Shown piece after piece: positions 1-11,015 of a stretch of DNA of 64,000 nucleotides. Numbering within the stretch: position 1 is the stretch's first letter; each line of letters opens with the position of its first letter. The notes below the pieces were generated by a model. The model ran no database searches and was not told the DNA's origin. It saw nothing but the letters and a program-made list of their open reading frames with translations. The position numbers and the translations under genes were made by a program. This stretch comes from Amblyomma americanum (Eukaryota; Arthropoda; Arachnida; Ixodida; Ixodidae), in assembly GCF_052857255.1 (NCBI RefSeq), contig NC_135498.1, positions 164,792,124 through 164,856,123 of the forward strand. The letters are read 5' to 3'.

Positions 1-399
1 TTTCAAAAAAGCAAGAGCCAAAGCGAGGTATATTCGTCGAAGCGCCGAGAAACATCATGGCAAAAATATATAACATCTATAAACACTTCAATAACATCGA
101 AGAAAATGTGGGAGCAAGTTCACAAAATAAATGGCAGCTACTCTCCCTTCACAATCCCTTTTCTCACAGGCCCAGGCACACAAACAAGTATTAAACAACA
201 GGCAGACGTTCTAGCGAAACATTTTTTCTACAATTTCTAGTTCCGCACATTACACAGTCATTTCTAAGGCACAAAAACATGGCTGAAAAAGACTTCCAAC
301 AAGTGGCGGTTCGAACGAACCGTATGACAGCCTAATTACACTCGAGGAAATACATAAAGTACTGTCGGCTGGCAAACAGACAGCACCCGGCCCTGATGA
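1..399 (+). pseudogene. LINE A, 5' portion (EN-RT linker and RT start)
   Basis: Decayed coding sequence of a non-LTR retrotransposon, entering from beyond the left edge. Broken frames read as the usual linker between endonuclease and reverse transcriptase (a WQKYITS-like block, then KMWEQVHKINGSYSP), followed by a block ending APGPDE that normally precedes the RT palm. The reading resumes at 1233 (EMLAHLSEASVEALLK) after a solo LTR, so this is one element split by an insertion. Several stops and frameshifts are present. The family has RT plus RNase H (I/jockey-like); the exact clade is not settled. Confidence 0.75.
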
Positions 400-404
400 A
401 ATAC

Positions 405-1227
405 TGTCACGGATCTCTCCTGAGAACACTCGGACTGAAAGAATGGACTAGGTGACGGGTGTACCCACACAAACGCACATTTAATACACCCTACGTGGCA
501 CACACACTAGAACACAAAACACAAAGACTATAAATACACACGACCCGGGCACACTGCTACTAGCGTCTACTACTAGTGTTCTACTATTAGCGGTCGGCGT
601 TCGTGCTCACGATTGGTTCGGTATGGCTACGGCGTTGTATGGATCCAGTAGGCGGCGTTCGCCGTGCTTGGGCTGGCGTCGCTGGCGGCGTCACTGGCTA
701 TGTCGTACAAGCTCCCGGTCCAAGCGCCCGTGGAGGTGATGCCGGTGTTGTTGGCGTTGGGGGCACCACCCGGATGGGTGGCAACAGCGCTGGAGACACC
801 CCTGGCCGTAGCAGGTGGTAGCGTCCTCTGTTGACTCCCCGCAACGGGCTCAGGCACGGCAGGAAGTCCACGATGCGTTGCCGTAGAACGCGAGCTCACC
901 GGAGCAGTGCCCGCGTCGCTCTCTTCCAGCCGATGTGTCCCTGACCCGCCGGAGCCTCCGCTTCTCTGCTGTCCCCCCCCCCATGTCCCTCGCTCTCACT
1001 CGCCCTTTTATAGCCTCGGTGTTAGTCCACGTAAGCCTTCTCGTCGACTTCTTCTCTTCTCCACCAATCATCTCTCTCCACCTCACCGAATGCTTCTCCA
1101 CCAATCATCTCTCTCCACCTCAACGAACGCTTCTTCTTCCCCTTCTTTATTCTTCGGTTAATTCGCGTCGTCTTGTTCACACCTTTTTCCTTTAAAATTT
1201 AATTTAGGCGCCTTAATATATGTGACA
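405..1227. mobile_element. Solo LTR inserted in LINE A
   Basis: An 823-bp block begins TGTCAC and ends GTGACA, the TG...CA ends of an LTR with a 6-bp inverted repeat. It is flanked by a perfect 5-bp target duplication, AATAC at 400-404 and 1228-1232. Removing it and one AATAC copy rejoins the LINE A reading frame. There is no internal retroelement coding, so this is a solo LTR left by LTR-LTR recombination. TATA-like boxes occur on both strands (TATAAATA near 529 on +; TATAAAAG near 1003-1012 on -), so orientation is undecided. Confidence 0.85.
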
Positions 1228-1232
1228 AATAC

Positions 1233-3036
1233 ATTATGAGATGCTGGCACACCTTTCCGAAGCATCAGTAGAAGCACTTTTAAAAATTTTTGACAAAATA
1301 TGGAAACTAGAAAAAATACCAGAGGCTTGGAAAAAAGCAGTTATTGTGCCATTACTGAAACCTGGAAAGCCACCCACTTCCGCTGCTAGCTACAGACCCA
1401 TAGCACTCACAAGTTCCCTCGTCGAATCTTTCGAAAGTGTGTTGAATATCAGGTTAATGTTTACCCTCGAAAACCGTGAACTTCTCGACATCCACCAATG
1501 CGGGTTTAAAAAAGGATGCTCGACAACTCACTATCTCATGCGCCTTGAAAACACTGTACGAGAAGCGTCCATACACAGGCAACACTGTCTAGCACTATTT
1601 TTTGACATGGAAAAGGCTTACGACACTGCCTGGAGGTTTGGCATTCTCCGCGACCTAGCAGACCTAGGTATCCGCGGAAGGATGCTGAACTGCCTGAAAA
1701 ATTTCATGTCGGAACGTTCATTTCATGTACGCCTGGGTTCAACACTTTCCGAAGAATTCGTTCAAGAAAACGGAGTACCACAGGGGTGCATTCTGAGTAC
1801 CACGCTCTTTCTTGTAAAAATGAATTTCATATCGAAAATAATTCCAAAGTCCATCATGTATTCTGTATATGTTGACCTTCAGATTGCATGCACATCATCC
1901 AACTTATCAATCTGTGAGAGACAGATACAACTCACACTAAACAGACTAGCTGTTTGGGCAGACAAAAACGGGTTTAAGTTCTCCCCACAAAAAACAGTTG
2001 CAGTTCTTTTCTCGCTCAAAAGAGGCTTGCACAACGACCTCATCCTACATCTAAATGAAACTATGCTACCAATAAACAAGAACATAAATTTTTAGGCATA
2101 ACATTCGACAAAAAACTAACATTTCTACCCCACATAAACACACTAAAAAAGAAAGCCTCCCAATCTTTAAACGTACTGAAAGTGCTTTCAAGGAAACATT
2201 GGGGTCCCGATAGAACATGCCTTCTACGCATATACCGCTCTTTGGTACGTTCGTTGTTAGATTATGCGTGCAATGTGTACGGTTCAGCAAGACCCTCATA
2301 TCTAAAAAAGTTGGATCCAGTACGCAACTCAGGTCTACGCCTCTCTTGTGGCGCGTACAGAACATCTCCCATAGTTAGCCTTTATGTAGAAACTAATGAA
2401 CCTCCTCTTGAAGATAGAAGAACCACTCTGACTTGTTCATATATCCTTGAAATAAGGTCGCTACCAAAACACATCTGCTACCCACTTGTAACGAGTTGCC
2501 CTTCCAGAATAATATTCAACAACAAGCCACAAGCCACCAAGCCTCTACTCTTGCGATTTGAAGATATGTGCCAGAATCTCGACGTACTAGACATATTACT
2601 CGGTGTTGTACAAAGGCTAGATCCGCTACCTCCATGGTACAATTTTCCTACAGTCTGCGATTTTACTCTTGCACAGTTCCACAAAAAAACAGACTCCACA
2701 ACAACATATCATACAAGAATTTCTTGCACTTGAAGAAAAATACGGCGACTTCACAGATTTTTATACTGATGGTTCGAAAACTAATGTTCACGTAGGAAGC
2801 GCAGTGATACGAGGGAATTCGGAGGACACAGTACGACTTCCACAGTGTGCATCCATCTTCACAGCAGAATGTTACGCAGTCTGCATAGCCACAGGAAAAA
2901 TAGTAAATGAAAACCTCACAAACAGGATAATTTACACAGACTCCTTGAGTGTACTTACAGCTCTTCACCATAGAAATGCAATCACTCCGCTACTTGGTGA
3001 GATCATGCACAACATAGCAACAGCCACAGCTCGAGG
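1233..3036 (+). pseudogene. LINE A, RT and RNase H portion
   Basis: Degenerate reverse transcriptase and RNase H of a non-LTR retrotransposon. RT blocks are visible: SYRPIALTSSLVE, FFDMEKAYDTAW (palm Asp), ENGVPQGCILS. The catalytic YVDD box is damaged and reads YVDLQ near 1868. A frameshift before the KFLGITFDK thumb block ends the first frame at 2095, and another break near 2740 precedes RNase H (FYTDGSK, TAECYAV, IYTDSLSVL). The element is cut at 3036 by LINE B and resumes at 5206. It is dead. Confidence 0.85.
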
Positions 3037-5198
3037 GCACGTCGACAACCTGCGCCCCATCTCCCTCATGTCGTGTGTGGGGAAGGTGGTCGAGCGTATG
3101 GTTTTCAAGAGACTACAGAGACATTTGGACGTCACTGATCAGCTACCACCGACTATGTATGGATTCCGGAGGCACCTGAGCACGCAAGACGTCTTGGTGC
3201 AACTACACGAGCTAGTTATCAAGCAAGCGAAGCCTCATACGCCAAGAGCTATCCTGGCGATCGATCTAAAGGGGGCCTTCGATAACGTCACACACGAAAG
3301 TATCCCCCGTAACCTGCGCCAAACGGGGTGCGGGAAGCGCACCTTCAAGTATGTGCAGGATTTCTTAACCAACAGAACGGCAACAATCAAAATTGGAGAG
3401 GAGAAGTCGAAACCAATAGCCCTGGGAGACAGAGGCACCCCGCAAGGGTCGGTTCTTTCGCCGCTTCTCTTCAACCTGGCACTCCTCCCTCTCCCGACTT
3501 TGCTTCAAGACATAGAGGGCACAGATCACGCTCTTTACGCAGACGATATCACCGTGTGGACGTCGAGGGCAGGGTCGGAGAGTTGGATGGAGGAGACCCT
3601 TCAGGGAGTGGCAAAGACCGTGCACGAGTTCGCTCAATCGTGCGGCCTCAGTTGCTCGCCCCAGAAGTCGGAGTTACTCGTCATCGAGCCCAGAAGAAAG
3701 CAAGGAGACCAAGAGAACATCCGCATCACCATCGATGGGGCGAACGTAACGCCAACCACGCAAGCACGTATTCTGGGTGTCATCTTCCAGAACAACGGCA
3801 AGGAGGGGGCGTCGATAGACGAGATCAAGGTTTCAACGGAACAAATTTCGCACATGATCAGAAGAGTAACGAACAGAAAAAGAGGATTCAAGGAGGACGA
3901 TGCACTGACGCTCCTCCAGGCCTTCGTGACGTCGCGCATCGTTTACGCGGCGCCGTACCTGAAGTTACTCAAGAAAGACCAGGACCAGTTGAACGTTATT
4001 ATACGCAAGGCAACCAAGATGGCGCTGGGCATACCGACGCATTCCTCGACCGACAAGCTTCTCGGCATGGCCAAGCACAACAACGTTGAAGAGTTAATAG
4101 AAGCTCATCTGTCTAATCAAAGAGCCCGGCTCAGTCAAACTTCGGCGGGACGTCGCGTTCTTGCCAAGTTGGGCTGGCAAGAGGCAGACCGGAAGGAAAC
4201 GGGACCGTTACCCTGGTTGTGGGCGCATAAAATCTACAGTAAACCGCTGCCTCGAAACATGAGGCCGGGTCGTAACGACGGCCGCAGAGCGGCTCGTATA
4301 GCGGCTTTGACGGAGACATTAGATCAAATAGAAGAAGAAGAACAGGGCGTCACTCTCTTCACAGACGCTTCATTACCCAAGTTTTCATCGAAAGCCACGC
4401 TGGCAGTTACGACGCGGGATATGCTCGTAACCTGCGCCTCTATTGAGACGCCTTTCCAGAGGTGGCAGAAGAGGCCGCGATAGCGCTAGCACTCGCTCAG
4501 CCCAAAGTGGGAAGAATTGTCACTGACTCGCAAAAGGCATATAACAGTTACAGAAAGGGGTGGGTGTCCCTTGCGGCACTAGGAATTCTCAAAAGTAAAC
4601 GCGACGTTCTTGAAAGGAAAGTTGAGTTGATATGGGCACCGGCTGACTCGAGGGCAACGAACTTGCCCACCAGTTCGCCCGAGAGATGGAATACCGGGCA
4701 GAGGAAGGTGAGCCACAGTCCATTTTGAGTTATAAGGACATTACGAACTATTACAAGACGGAGAGGCGACGTTACCCCTATCCTCACAAATCGCTTACCA
4801 GAGAACAGCAAGCGATCTACAGGCAGATACAGGCAGGATCCTTCCCGCACCCTTACCTTCAAAACAAGATGTACCCGGAAAGGTACGAGAAGGAATGTGA
4901 TTTCTGCAAGGCGCAGTTAGGCACGCTCCAACATGTCATTGGAGTATGCAACTTCAACAAGGAAATCCCCCACCTCTTACCTGCCCCACTACCCCACCCC
5001 ATCCCTCACCCTCCCTTACCGAAAAATGGGAGACCTTGCTAACCAGCCCCGCCGTGGAAGACCAGCTCGTCCTGATCTCCAGGGGCCAGGCGGCTAGGGA
5101 AGCATATGGGTCCCGTGAAGAGGGAACCACTCCCATCGACGGCGTCTACGCAGACGTCAAGCTCGGATCAATAAAGTTGTTTCTCTCTCTCTCTCTCT
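3037..5198 (+). mobile_element. LINE B, 5'-truncated RT/RNase H element nested in LINE A
   Basis: A second LINE inserted into the RNase H region of LINE A. It is 5'-truncated inside RT (first block VDNLRPISLMSCVGK) and runs through FDNV, GTPQGSVLSPLLF and LYADDITVW to an RNase H domain (FTDAS, VTDSQKAY) and a terminal zinc knuckle (CDFCKAQLGTLQHVIGVC). Frameshifts near 4455 and 4655 break the end of the ORF. The 3' end is AATAAAG followed by (CT)n at 5182-5200. A 7-bp target duplication, CTCGAGG, lies at 3030-3036 and 5199-5205. The palm and YADD residues are intact; RNase H is not continuous. Confidence 0.88.
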
Positions 5199-5205
5199 CT
5201 CGAGG

Positions 5206-5910
5206 ACAAAACATAAAACTGCTGGGTACCGAGTCATGTCGGAATAAAAGGCTATGAGAGAGCAGATTTGTGCGCTGCACAAGCTCGTGGCAAGGAAATA
5301 AAAAAAAGTTAATATACCTTTTAGGGATTGCATGAACTCAGTACAGCGTAAATTAAGAGAAAAATGGCAGTCATCTTGGAACAACGAAGTCAATAACAAA
5401 TTACACTTGATTAAGCCGGTTTTAGGCGAATGGAGGTCATGTCTGCACCAGAAACGTATTATGGAAGTGATTCTCTGCCGTCTTAGTATAGGCCACACAC
5501 ACCTCACACACAACTTCCTTCCAACAAAACAAGACAAACCTCTTTGGGAAAAATGCGGAGATGAGCTTACGGTTAACCATATCTTATTTTCTTGCATGAA
5601 ACTCGAAAAACAAAGAAAAAAGTACTTTAATAAATTTTATAATGAACACATTCCTTTCCATCCTACACTACTTTTAGGAGATAATGGAATCGTAGACACG
5701 TCTTGCGTTTATAGCTTTTTAAGAGAAACGGGATTTCTCGGAAAAAACTAAATCTTTTTCCCACTGGTCTGTTCAAAATTTTAATACACCTCATCCACAT
5801 TCTCAGCCCTGAGAAAAAGGCTGAGGTTTTTATTTGTTTTATTGGGAGCCTCAAGATCCTTGCCCAGCCAAGGTTACCCAACTGAGGTTACCCACTTCTG
5901 AGGTTACCCA
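5206..5910 (+). pseudogene. LINE A, C-terminal domain and 3' UTR
   Basis: Continuation of LINE A after LINE B. The first codons complete RNase H (W-V-P-S-H-V-G-I in a shifted frame near 5220), then an open segment at about 5332-5751 carries the C-terminal knuckle CGDELTVNHILFSC. The AT-rich 3' UTR includes a short hairpin (CAGCC...GGCTG near 5803-5825) and ends in three copies of a GAGGTTACCCA-like motif around 5870-5910, probably the 3' terminal repeats. Frameshifts separate the pieces. Confidence 0.75.
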
Positions 5911-7982
5911 ACCGTCTTGAAAGCTTTTAGTAGTAGCCATTTCAAAAAAACTTCCCTATCTGTTCACTAGATAGCACTAACATTTGAGGCCCTCTACACC
6001 AAGGATGTTTTTCATATTTCCATAAAATTCAGCAAAAAACTTCTCCGATACCTTGTGCTTGGCGCATGTGTGCCATAAAACACAACACACACAACACGCA
6101 GCATACTGCTGACGATTGTATCATTAAATGCTGCATTGGAAGGTTACATTAATGTTGAACCTTATTAAATAACATTATTTGTTATAAAGAAAGCATTAGT
6201 TCAGCATTAAGAGCAAACATTATTTTTATATGGTGACTTTTTAATGTTAATACATTGTTAAAATTACCATACAATGTGATATGATGTGCCGAAAAATTAG
6301 TTTATTGTTCCAAATGAACATTGTTTTTAAAGATGTGGCGGGCAGTAGCTTACGATTTTTATGAGTTGGAGACAACTTAAAAAGACAAACCACCAGTTTT
6401 TAATATTGGGCCACAGTCCGCGGCGTATTGTACTACTCCGCGCGCCTGTCACAAAATTAAAAGAAATTCGCTTTTTAATGTTCGGCTTTATTAAACAAGT
6501 CAACTATAAAAATTTTAGAGCTTATAACTTTTTTCTTGTGATTAGCTTCTTGTTTAGGCAACAAGAGAAGTTTTAACAATGTGCTACTTTTTGCCATGGA
6601 GGAATTAGTGCATTGGTCCTAAATGGGGGCGGAGTTTCACTGCAGACTTAAGTTGTATCCGACTAGCTTCCTTTCCAAGCTTTCTCCTATCATTTTTCTC
6701 GTGCCCTGACTTTGTTGATGACCATTCGTGAATTTTCCAGGTAGCACCAAAACATTATGGCAATGTTACTTTTTGTTTGATCGAACATTAATTAAATATT
6801 CTTTATATATTTGTAAGGCCGATGCTTGTTTGGGCTACATTAATTTCTATTAGTGTATGACGCCTACCCCGCAGAAGATAGATAGAGCGGCGCCACTCTG
6901 CCAGAGACGAGCCTGCCAAAGATCCACCTTAAGGGTTTCCCATTGTACAAAGATGCATGTGTTGGGAAACACGTGGCCGTGTCGGCTGGTCTTGTGGGAA
7001 GATGGTCGGAATCATTTACTCGCTGCCGCCGCTGTGGCGATGCCTGTCACGCCGGAGGGGCACTCAGCCAAATGCACATTCACAATGGTTGCCGGTTCGG
7101 TGGCCGGCGTACGAACGTATCCTGATTATAGCGAGAAACGAAGGCGAAAATAACATGCCCTGTGCACTGTCTGCCTCCGTGTCGCTATCTCTCTAGAGAT
7201 CAAAGAAACAGACGCCCATCTCAAGACGGCTCGAAACACATTCTCGCCGGTGCCGCTGTATGTCTGCAACAGGTCGCCCCTTTTGCAGAGCTAACGATGG
7301 CGTCGTTTGAAAACGGCGGAACGACGCGTGCCCGGACGCGGTACTTCGCAGGCGTAACCCAAAGGTTGGAAGCGGGGCTGCTTTTACCCTTTTGGCTGAG
7401 CGCACCACCACCCCTGGCGTGCGGCGCATTCCCCTATGTTTTCGCCTTTGACGCAGCCATCACTCACGGTTCTAGTGAGGAGGCGCGTCTCAGTAGCACT
7501 CAATTCGAGGAAGACGGCGGCGATGTGGGGGGAGGGGGAGGGCGAAAGAGAAGGCTCCTGACAGGAGAGGGCTTGGATACCTTTTCAGGAAAGAGGGATC
7601 TTGTATTTGGTCAGGGTGTACGAACATACGGCTCTGTGTATTTGATTTTACTTTGGTTTGTGTTATGGCCGGGCGCTGGGTTTCAGGCTGTAGTGTGGCG
7701 GCCGCTTCGAAAGCAGGATCTGCTCGTTGTCGGTCCCTTCGGCTCCCTGTTAAGCCGCTGACTCGCTGGTCATTAAGGGCGTCGTGGCGTTTGCCAGCGC
7801 CCGTTCACGAAGAGTGCCGGCTATGTTTTATGGCCGTGATTTCCCCTCTTTAGCCGTTTCATATGATTTTACTCCTCTCCGAAGCCTAGCTGCGGCTTTC
7901 CTTTATACTAGCTGTTTTCATTACAGTATGGAAAAAGCGCGCGGGCCTCAATTCTTGGTGTTTCTCTCGAATACTTTTTATA
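5911..7982. other. Intergenic, no gene recognised
   Basis: About 2 kb with no coding signal I can support. 6100-6360 is strongly AT-rich. From 6860 the base composition becomes GC-richer with open frames on both strands, but these have no recognisable motif and look like chance. Confidence 0.6.
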
Positions 7983-7984
7983 TA

Positions 7985-8243
7985 CAGTATTGTGCGTTTT
8001 TATCGCTACCACATTCAAAAATTTCCCCGCCTCAACCGCTGGCTCATTTGCGGTGAAACTGCACACAGAGCTTGCGTATTATGGTAACTTTTGTATCGTA
8101 GCAAGTTTGACAATGGTACGCTTTTTCGCTGAGAACCGGCAGTGGCGCCATCTGTTTTCGGCAGCGGAAAGCGTCACGACTATGCCGCCGAGGCGAGCGT
8201 TGCAAGGAGCGCGGGCCCTTTGAATATGCCGTTCGGCATTTGC
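7985..8243 (+). repeat. Left TIR of M1
   Basis: Reverse complement of 10493-10827 apart from scattered substitutions and one missing 74-bp block. The outer end starts CAGTATTGTGCG after TA. Confidence 0.85.
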
Positions 8244-8722
8244 TTCATCTTAAGTATTTTCAAATTATAGCACTTAAAAACAAACCAATTCCAGGCGTAT
8301 CTCATAATTTGCCCTATTAAAATGGTATACACACATTAGGCCGGAAGAACGGCTCTTTTTCTCGCAGGACGCTCCGTCGTCGGAAGGGAATGGTGTGAGC
8401 TGTTGAAAGAAACAATACTAATTTATTGGCAGTACACGCCGTACGCTCGTGTGTGCGTTCCGTCCATGTGTCCGTATCTTTCTGAACTGTTTTAAGAATG
8501 ATCTGCCACCGACTCACCATTGCAGCTGCATTGGTTGGAAAGCTGGCAAGTAAAAGACGTTCAGGCTCCTCCTGGCCAGTGGCCTCCTGCAGCGTCTATG
8601 CATCGCTGCAACCTGTGAGCGTATTCGCTGAACACTGCAGCTCTCATGTCGTCGCTTATCGTGTCGAATTCTTTTTTTATATGCTCCTGAAGACGCTCAA
8701 CACTGTGAAGGCTTCCAGCCCT

Positions 8723-10192
8723 CTAGACGCGCGATTTTATGTATCCCCACACGAAAAAATCGCACGGCGTCAGGTCTGGCGATCGCGCTGGCCAAGACAT
8801 ATTGGGCGACCCACGCCCCATCCACCGGCCCGGAAATTCTTCATTGAGCCATTGTCTAACTTTGCTTGCGTAGTGAGCAGGGGCGCCATCTTGCTGGAAG
8901 ATGCATAGTGTTGCAAATGGGTTGCAAGCCCCAAGGGTAGCGTTGGCCTGGCGGCCTGGGGCAAAACTGGAAACATCCGAAGGTCCCGGCAAAGGATGAG
9001 TCGACTGGCAACAGAACAACTTGTTTATTCTGGCATCGCAAAAGAGCAGCCGGTCAGGGCGACCACGTTACTCGAAGGAAGAAATCGAAGTCCCTCCTTG
9101 GCGTCCGGCGCAGCTGTCTTTTTATACCCTCGGAGTCGAGGGCAAGAAGGAACGGCTTGGGATGAGTCGCACAAGACGGCGACGCACGGACATGTACAGA
9201 CGTGACGGGCGCGTCCGCCGGGCCGGCGCCGGTCAGACCTCCTCGCCTCCCAGTTGGGGAGCTCCTCTCCCCGGCTGCCGCGCTTTGACAAGCGTGGGCA
9301 CCAACATGCACACACACACACACACGACGACACGTGGCATTGAAACCTGCCTGGACGCGCTTGGCGGGAGGCGTTACGGCAGCACTGAACGGGCCCAAAA
9401 TGACCGCCACTTTGAACGAAGCCCCGGCGTCCGTTGCATCCGCGCCGGCTATACCGCGCGTCGTAGGCGAAACGAAACAATAGCTGCTGCTGCATGTGGT
9501 ACTCCACCAGCTTCGGCAGAAATCGTTCCTTCAACAGGCGCAGATAAGAGTCAGCAGTCACAGTGTCCTCAAAGAAGAACGGGCCGACCACTCCCTCTCG
9601 CCAAAATGCGCACCAGACAACAATACATGGCGAGTTCACGGCCCTTGTGTGAGTGAAATGCGGGTTGTTTTTCGACCAGAAACGTGTGCACTGCCGGTTT
9701 ACTTGGCCGTCCAGGTGAAAAAACAGCCTCGTCGCTGAACATCAAAAAATCGAGGCGTCTAGGATCTGCTGCCAGTCTCTGCTGCTCTGAGCGACAGAAT
9801 GAGACCCGCTGGGCTTTGTCTGCTGTGCTTAAGTGCTGGTGTACACGCACCCTGTACGGACGCCATCCTTTAATCTGAAGTGCTCGGCTCACCGTCGATG
9901 GGGCTACGCCGAAAAGAAGCCCAGCACGGGTGCATGTCATACGAGGGTTGGTTTCAAAGACCCCCTCAACCGCATCACCGATTCCACGGTGTCCCTTTCC
10001 TTTATCTTTTCTTGCTTGCCTATTCACGGATCCAGTGTCTTCAAACTTATGGCGCCATTCCGAAACGGCTGTGTGAGACGGTGGCCGCCGACGAAACCGC
10101 ACCATAAATTGTTTGCGGACGTAGTGCATTGAGTTTCTCTCAATTAGCCACACCACTGCCGCAGCTTTCTCTTTCGCCCTGTAAGTTGGCAT
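8723..10192 (-). pseudogene. M1 transposase pseudogene (DUF4817-type, DDD)
   Basis: Would cut and join the transposon ends. The probable start is ATG at 10192 (MPTYRAKEKAAAV). The N-terminus has a helix-turn-helix region (VRKQFMVRF...VSEWRHKF) and a second one (VAPSTVSRALQIKGW). Catalytic motifs: first Asp in LDFLMFSDEAVF, second in FQQDGAPAHYA, third probably in SPDLTPCDFFVWGYIK, about 42 residues after the second. The frame shifts between PAFHSHKG and NSPCIVVWCAFW (about 9640), and a solo LTR separates KLVEYHMQQQ from the FQQDG block. It is not functional. Confidence 0.85.
8909..9479 (-). mobile_element. Solo LTR inserted in M1 transposase
   Basis: A 571-bp block with TGTT...AACA ends (on - : TGTTTCG...GCAACA) and a 4-bp target duplication, ATAG at 8905-8908 and 9480-9483. 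On the - strand a TATAAAAAG box (near 9117-9125) is followed about 95 bp downstream by AATAAA (near 9023), which fits a U3-R order and sets the orientation. A 4-bp duplication is common for Gypsy-type elements, but the family cannot be fixed from an LTR alone. Confidence 0.8.
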
Positions 10193-10492
10193 ACCGCAGC
10201 TCAACACACAACACAGTGCAACGAAGACGTCTGAACAGCAGGGAAGAATAAAAAGTTCGCACCACACAACGAAATTAAACGAGAACAGCAGCTCAGGACT
10301 TCGTGGTGTCACCCTCCGATGCTTTCAGAGAGTCCCGAAAGCAGACGAAATGAGCTGAATTGGATAAGCCACTCGGCAGAAGAAGAGATCAAACAATGTT
10401 TTTATTAAGGTAAAGCCTCCTTAAATCAGTTGTTTTGATATTTTTCCGCTCAATTAGCCGAAAATGTTGTAAGCGCTTCAGTTGAAGCAGAC

Positions 10493-10827
10493 GCAAATGC
10501 CGAACGGCATATTCAAAGGGCCCGCGCTCCTTGCAACGCCTGCCTCGGCGGCCTAGTCGTGACGCTTTCCGCTGCCGAAAACTGATGGCGCCACTGCCGG
10601 TTCTCAGCGAAAAAGCGTCGTCTGCGGGTTTTGGTTCGCCGATCTCTCGTAGACGCTTACGTTTTCGCATCATGTGCGCCTGAACTAAGTAAGTACCATT
10701 GTCAAACTTGCTACGATACAAAAGTTACCATAATACGCAAGCTCTGTGTGCAGTTTCACCGCAAACGAGCCAGCGGTTAAGGCGGGGAAATTTTTGAAAG
10801 CGTCAGCGATAAAAACGCACAATACTG
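10493..10827 (-). repeat. Right TIR of M1
   Basis: Pairs with 7985-8243. It contains about 74 bp (about 10617-10690) not found in the left arm, so either the left arm lost it or the right arm gained it. Confidence 0.85.
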
Positions 10828-11015
10828 TATAAGAAAAAAAGTTGCCTCCTTCCCTTTTCTCCGGCAAATCATACCTATAGTGCCTAGAATATACTTGCTA
10901 GTGTGCGGAGGGCGCGCGCTCGCGGTGATGCCGCTGCCGATGTTGCGGTGGCCGCTGCGGTGATGCCTTCCTGCGGCCACCGCGTGGTGGCGCTGCCAGT
11001 CGCGTGGTGGCGCTG

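Larger units (their letters stand above)
7985..10827 (-). mobile_element. Tc1/mariner-superfamily transposon M1 with long TIRs
   Basis: Element bounded by CAGTATTGTGCG...CGCACAATACTG, flanked on both sides by TA (7983-7984 and 10828-10829), the target of Tc1/mariner elements. The TIRs are long: 259 bp on the left (7985-8243) and 335 bp on the right (10493-10827). The right arm holds about 74 bp absent from the left, near 10617-10690. Inside, on the - strand, is a broken transposase. A solo LTR (8909-9479) lies within the transposase; without it the element would be about 2.27 kb. Confidence 0.85.

Noticed and set aside
3328..4089. Long second-frame ORF over LINE B
   Set aside because: Shadow of the RT frame; no RT motif or other domain, and composition follows the overlapping gene.
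9025..9639. 204-codon - strand frame as an intact gene
   Set aside because: Fusion of a transposase piece with solo LTR sequence; not one protein.
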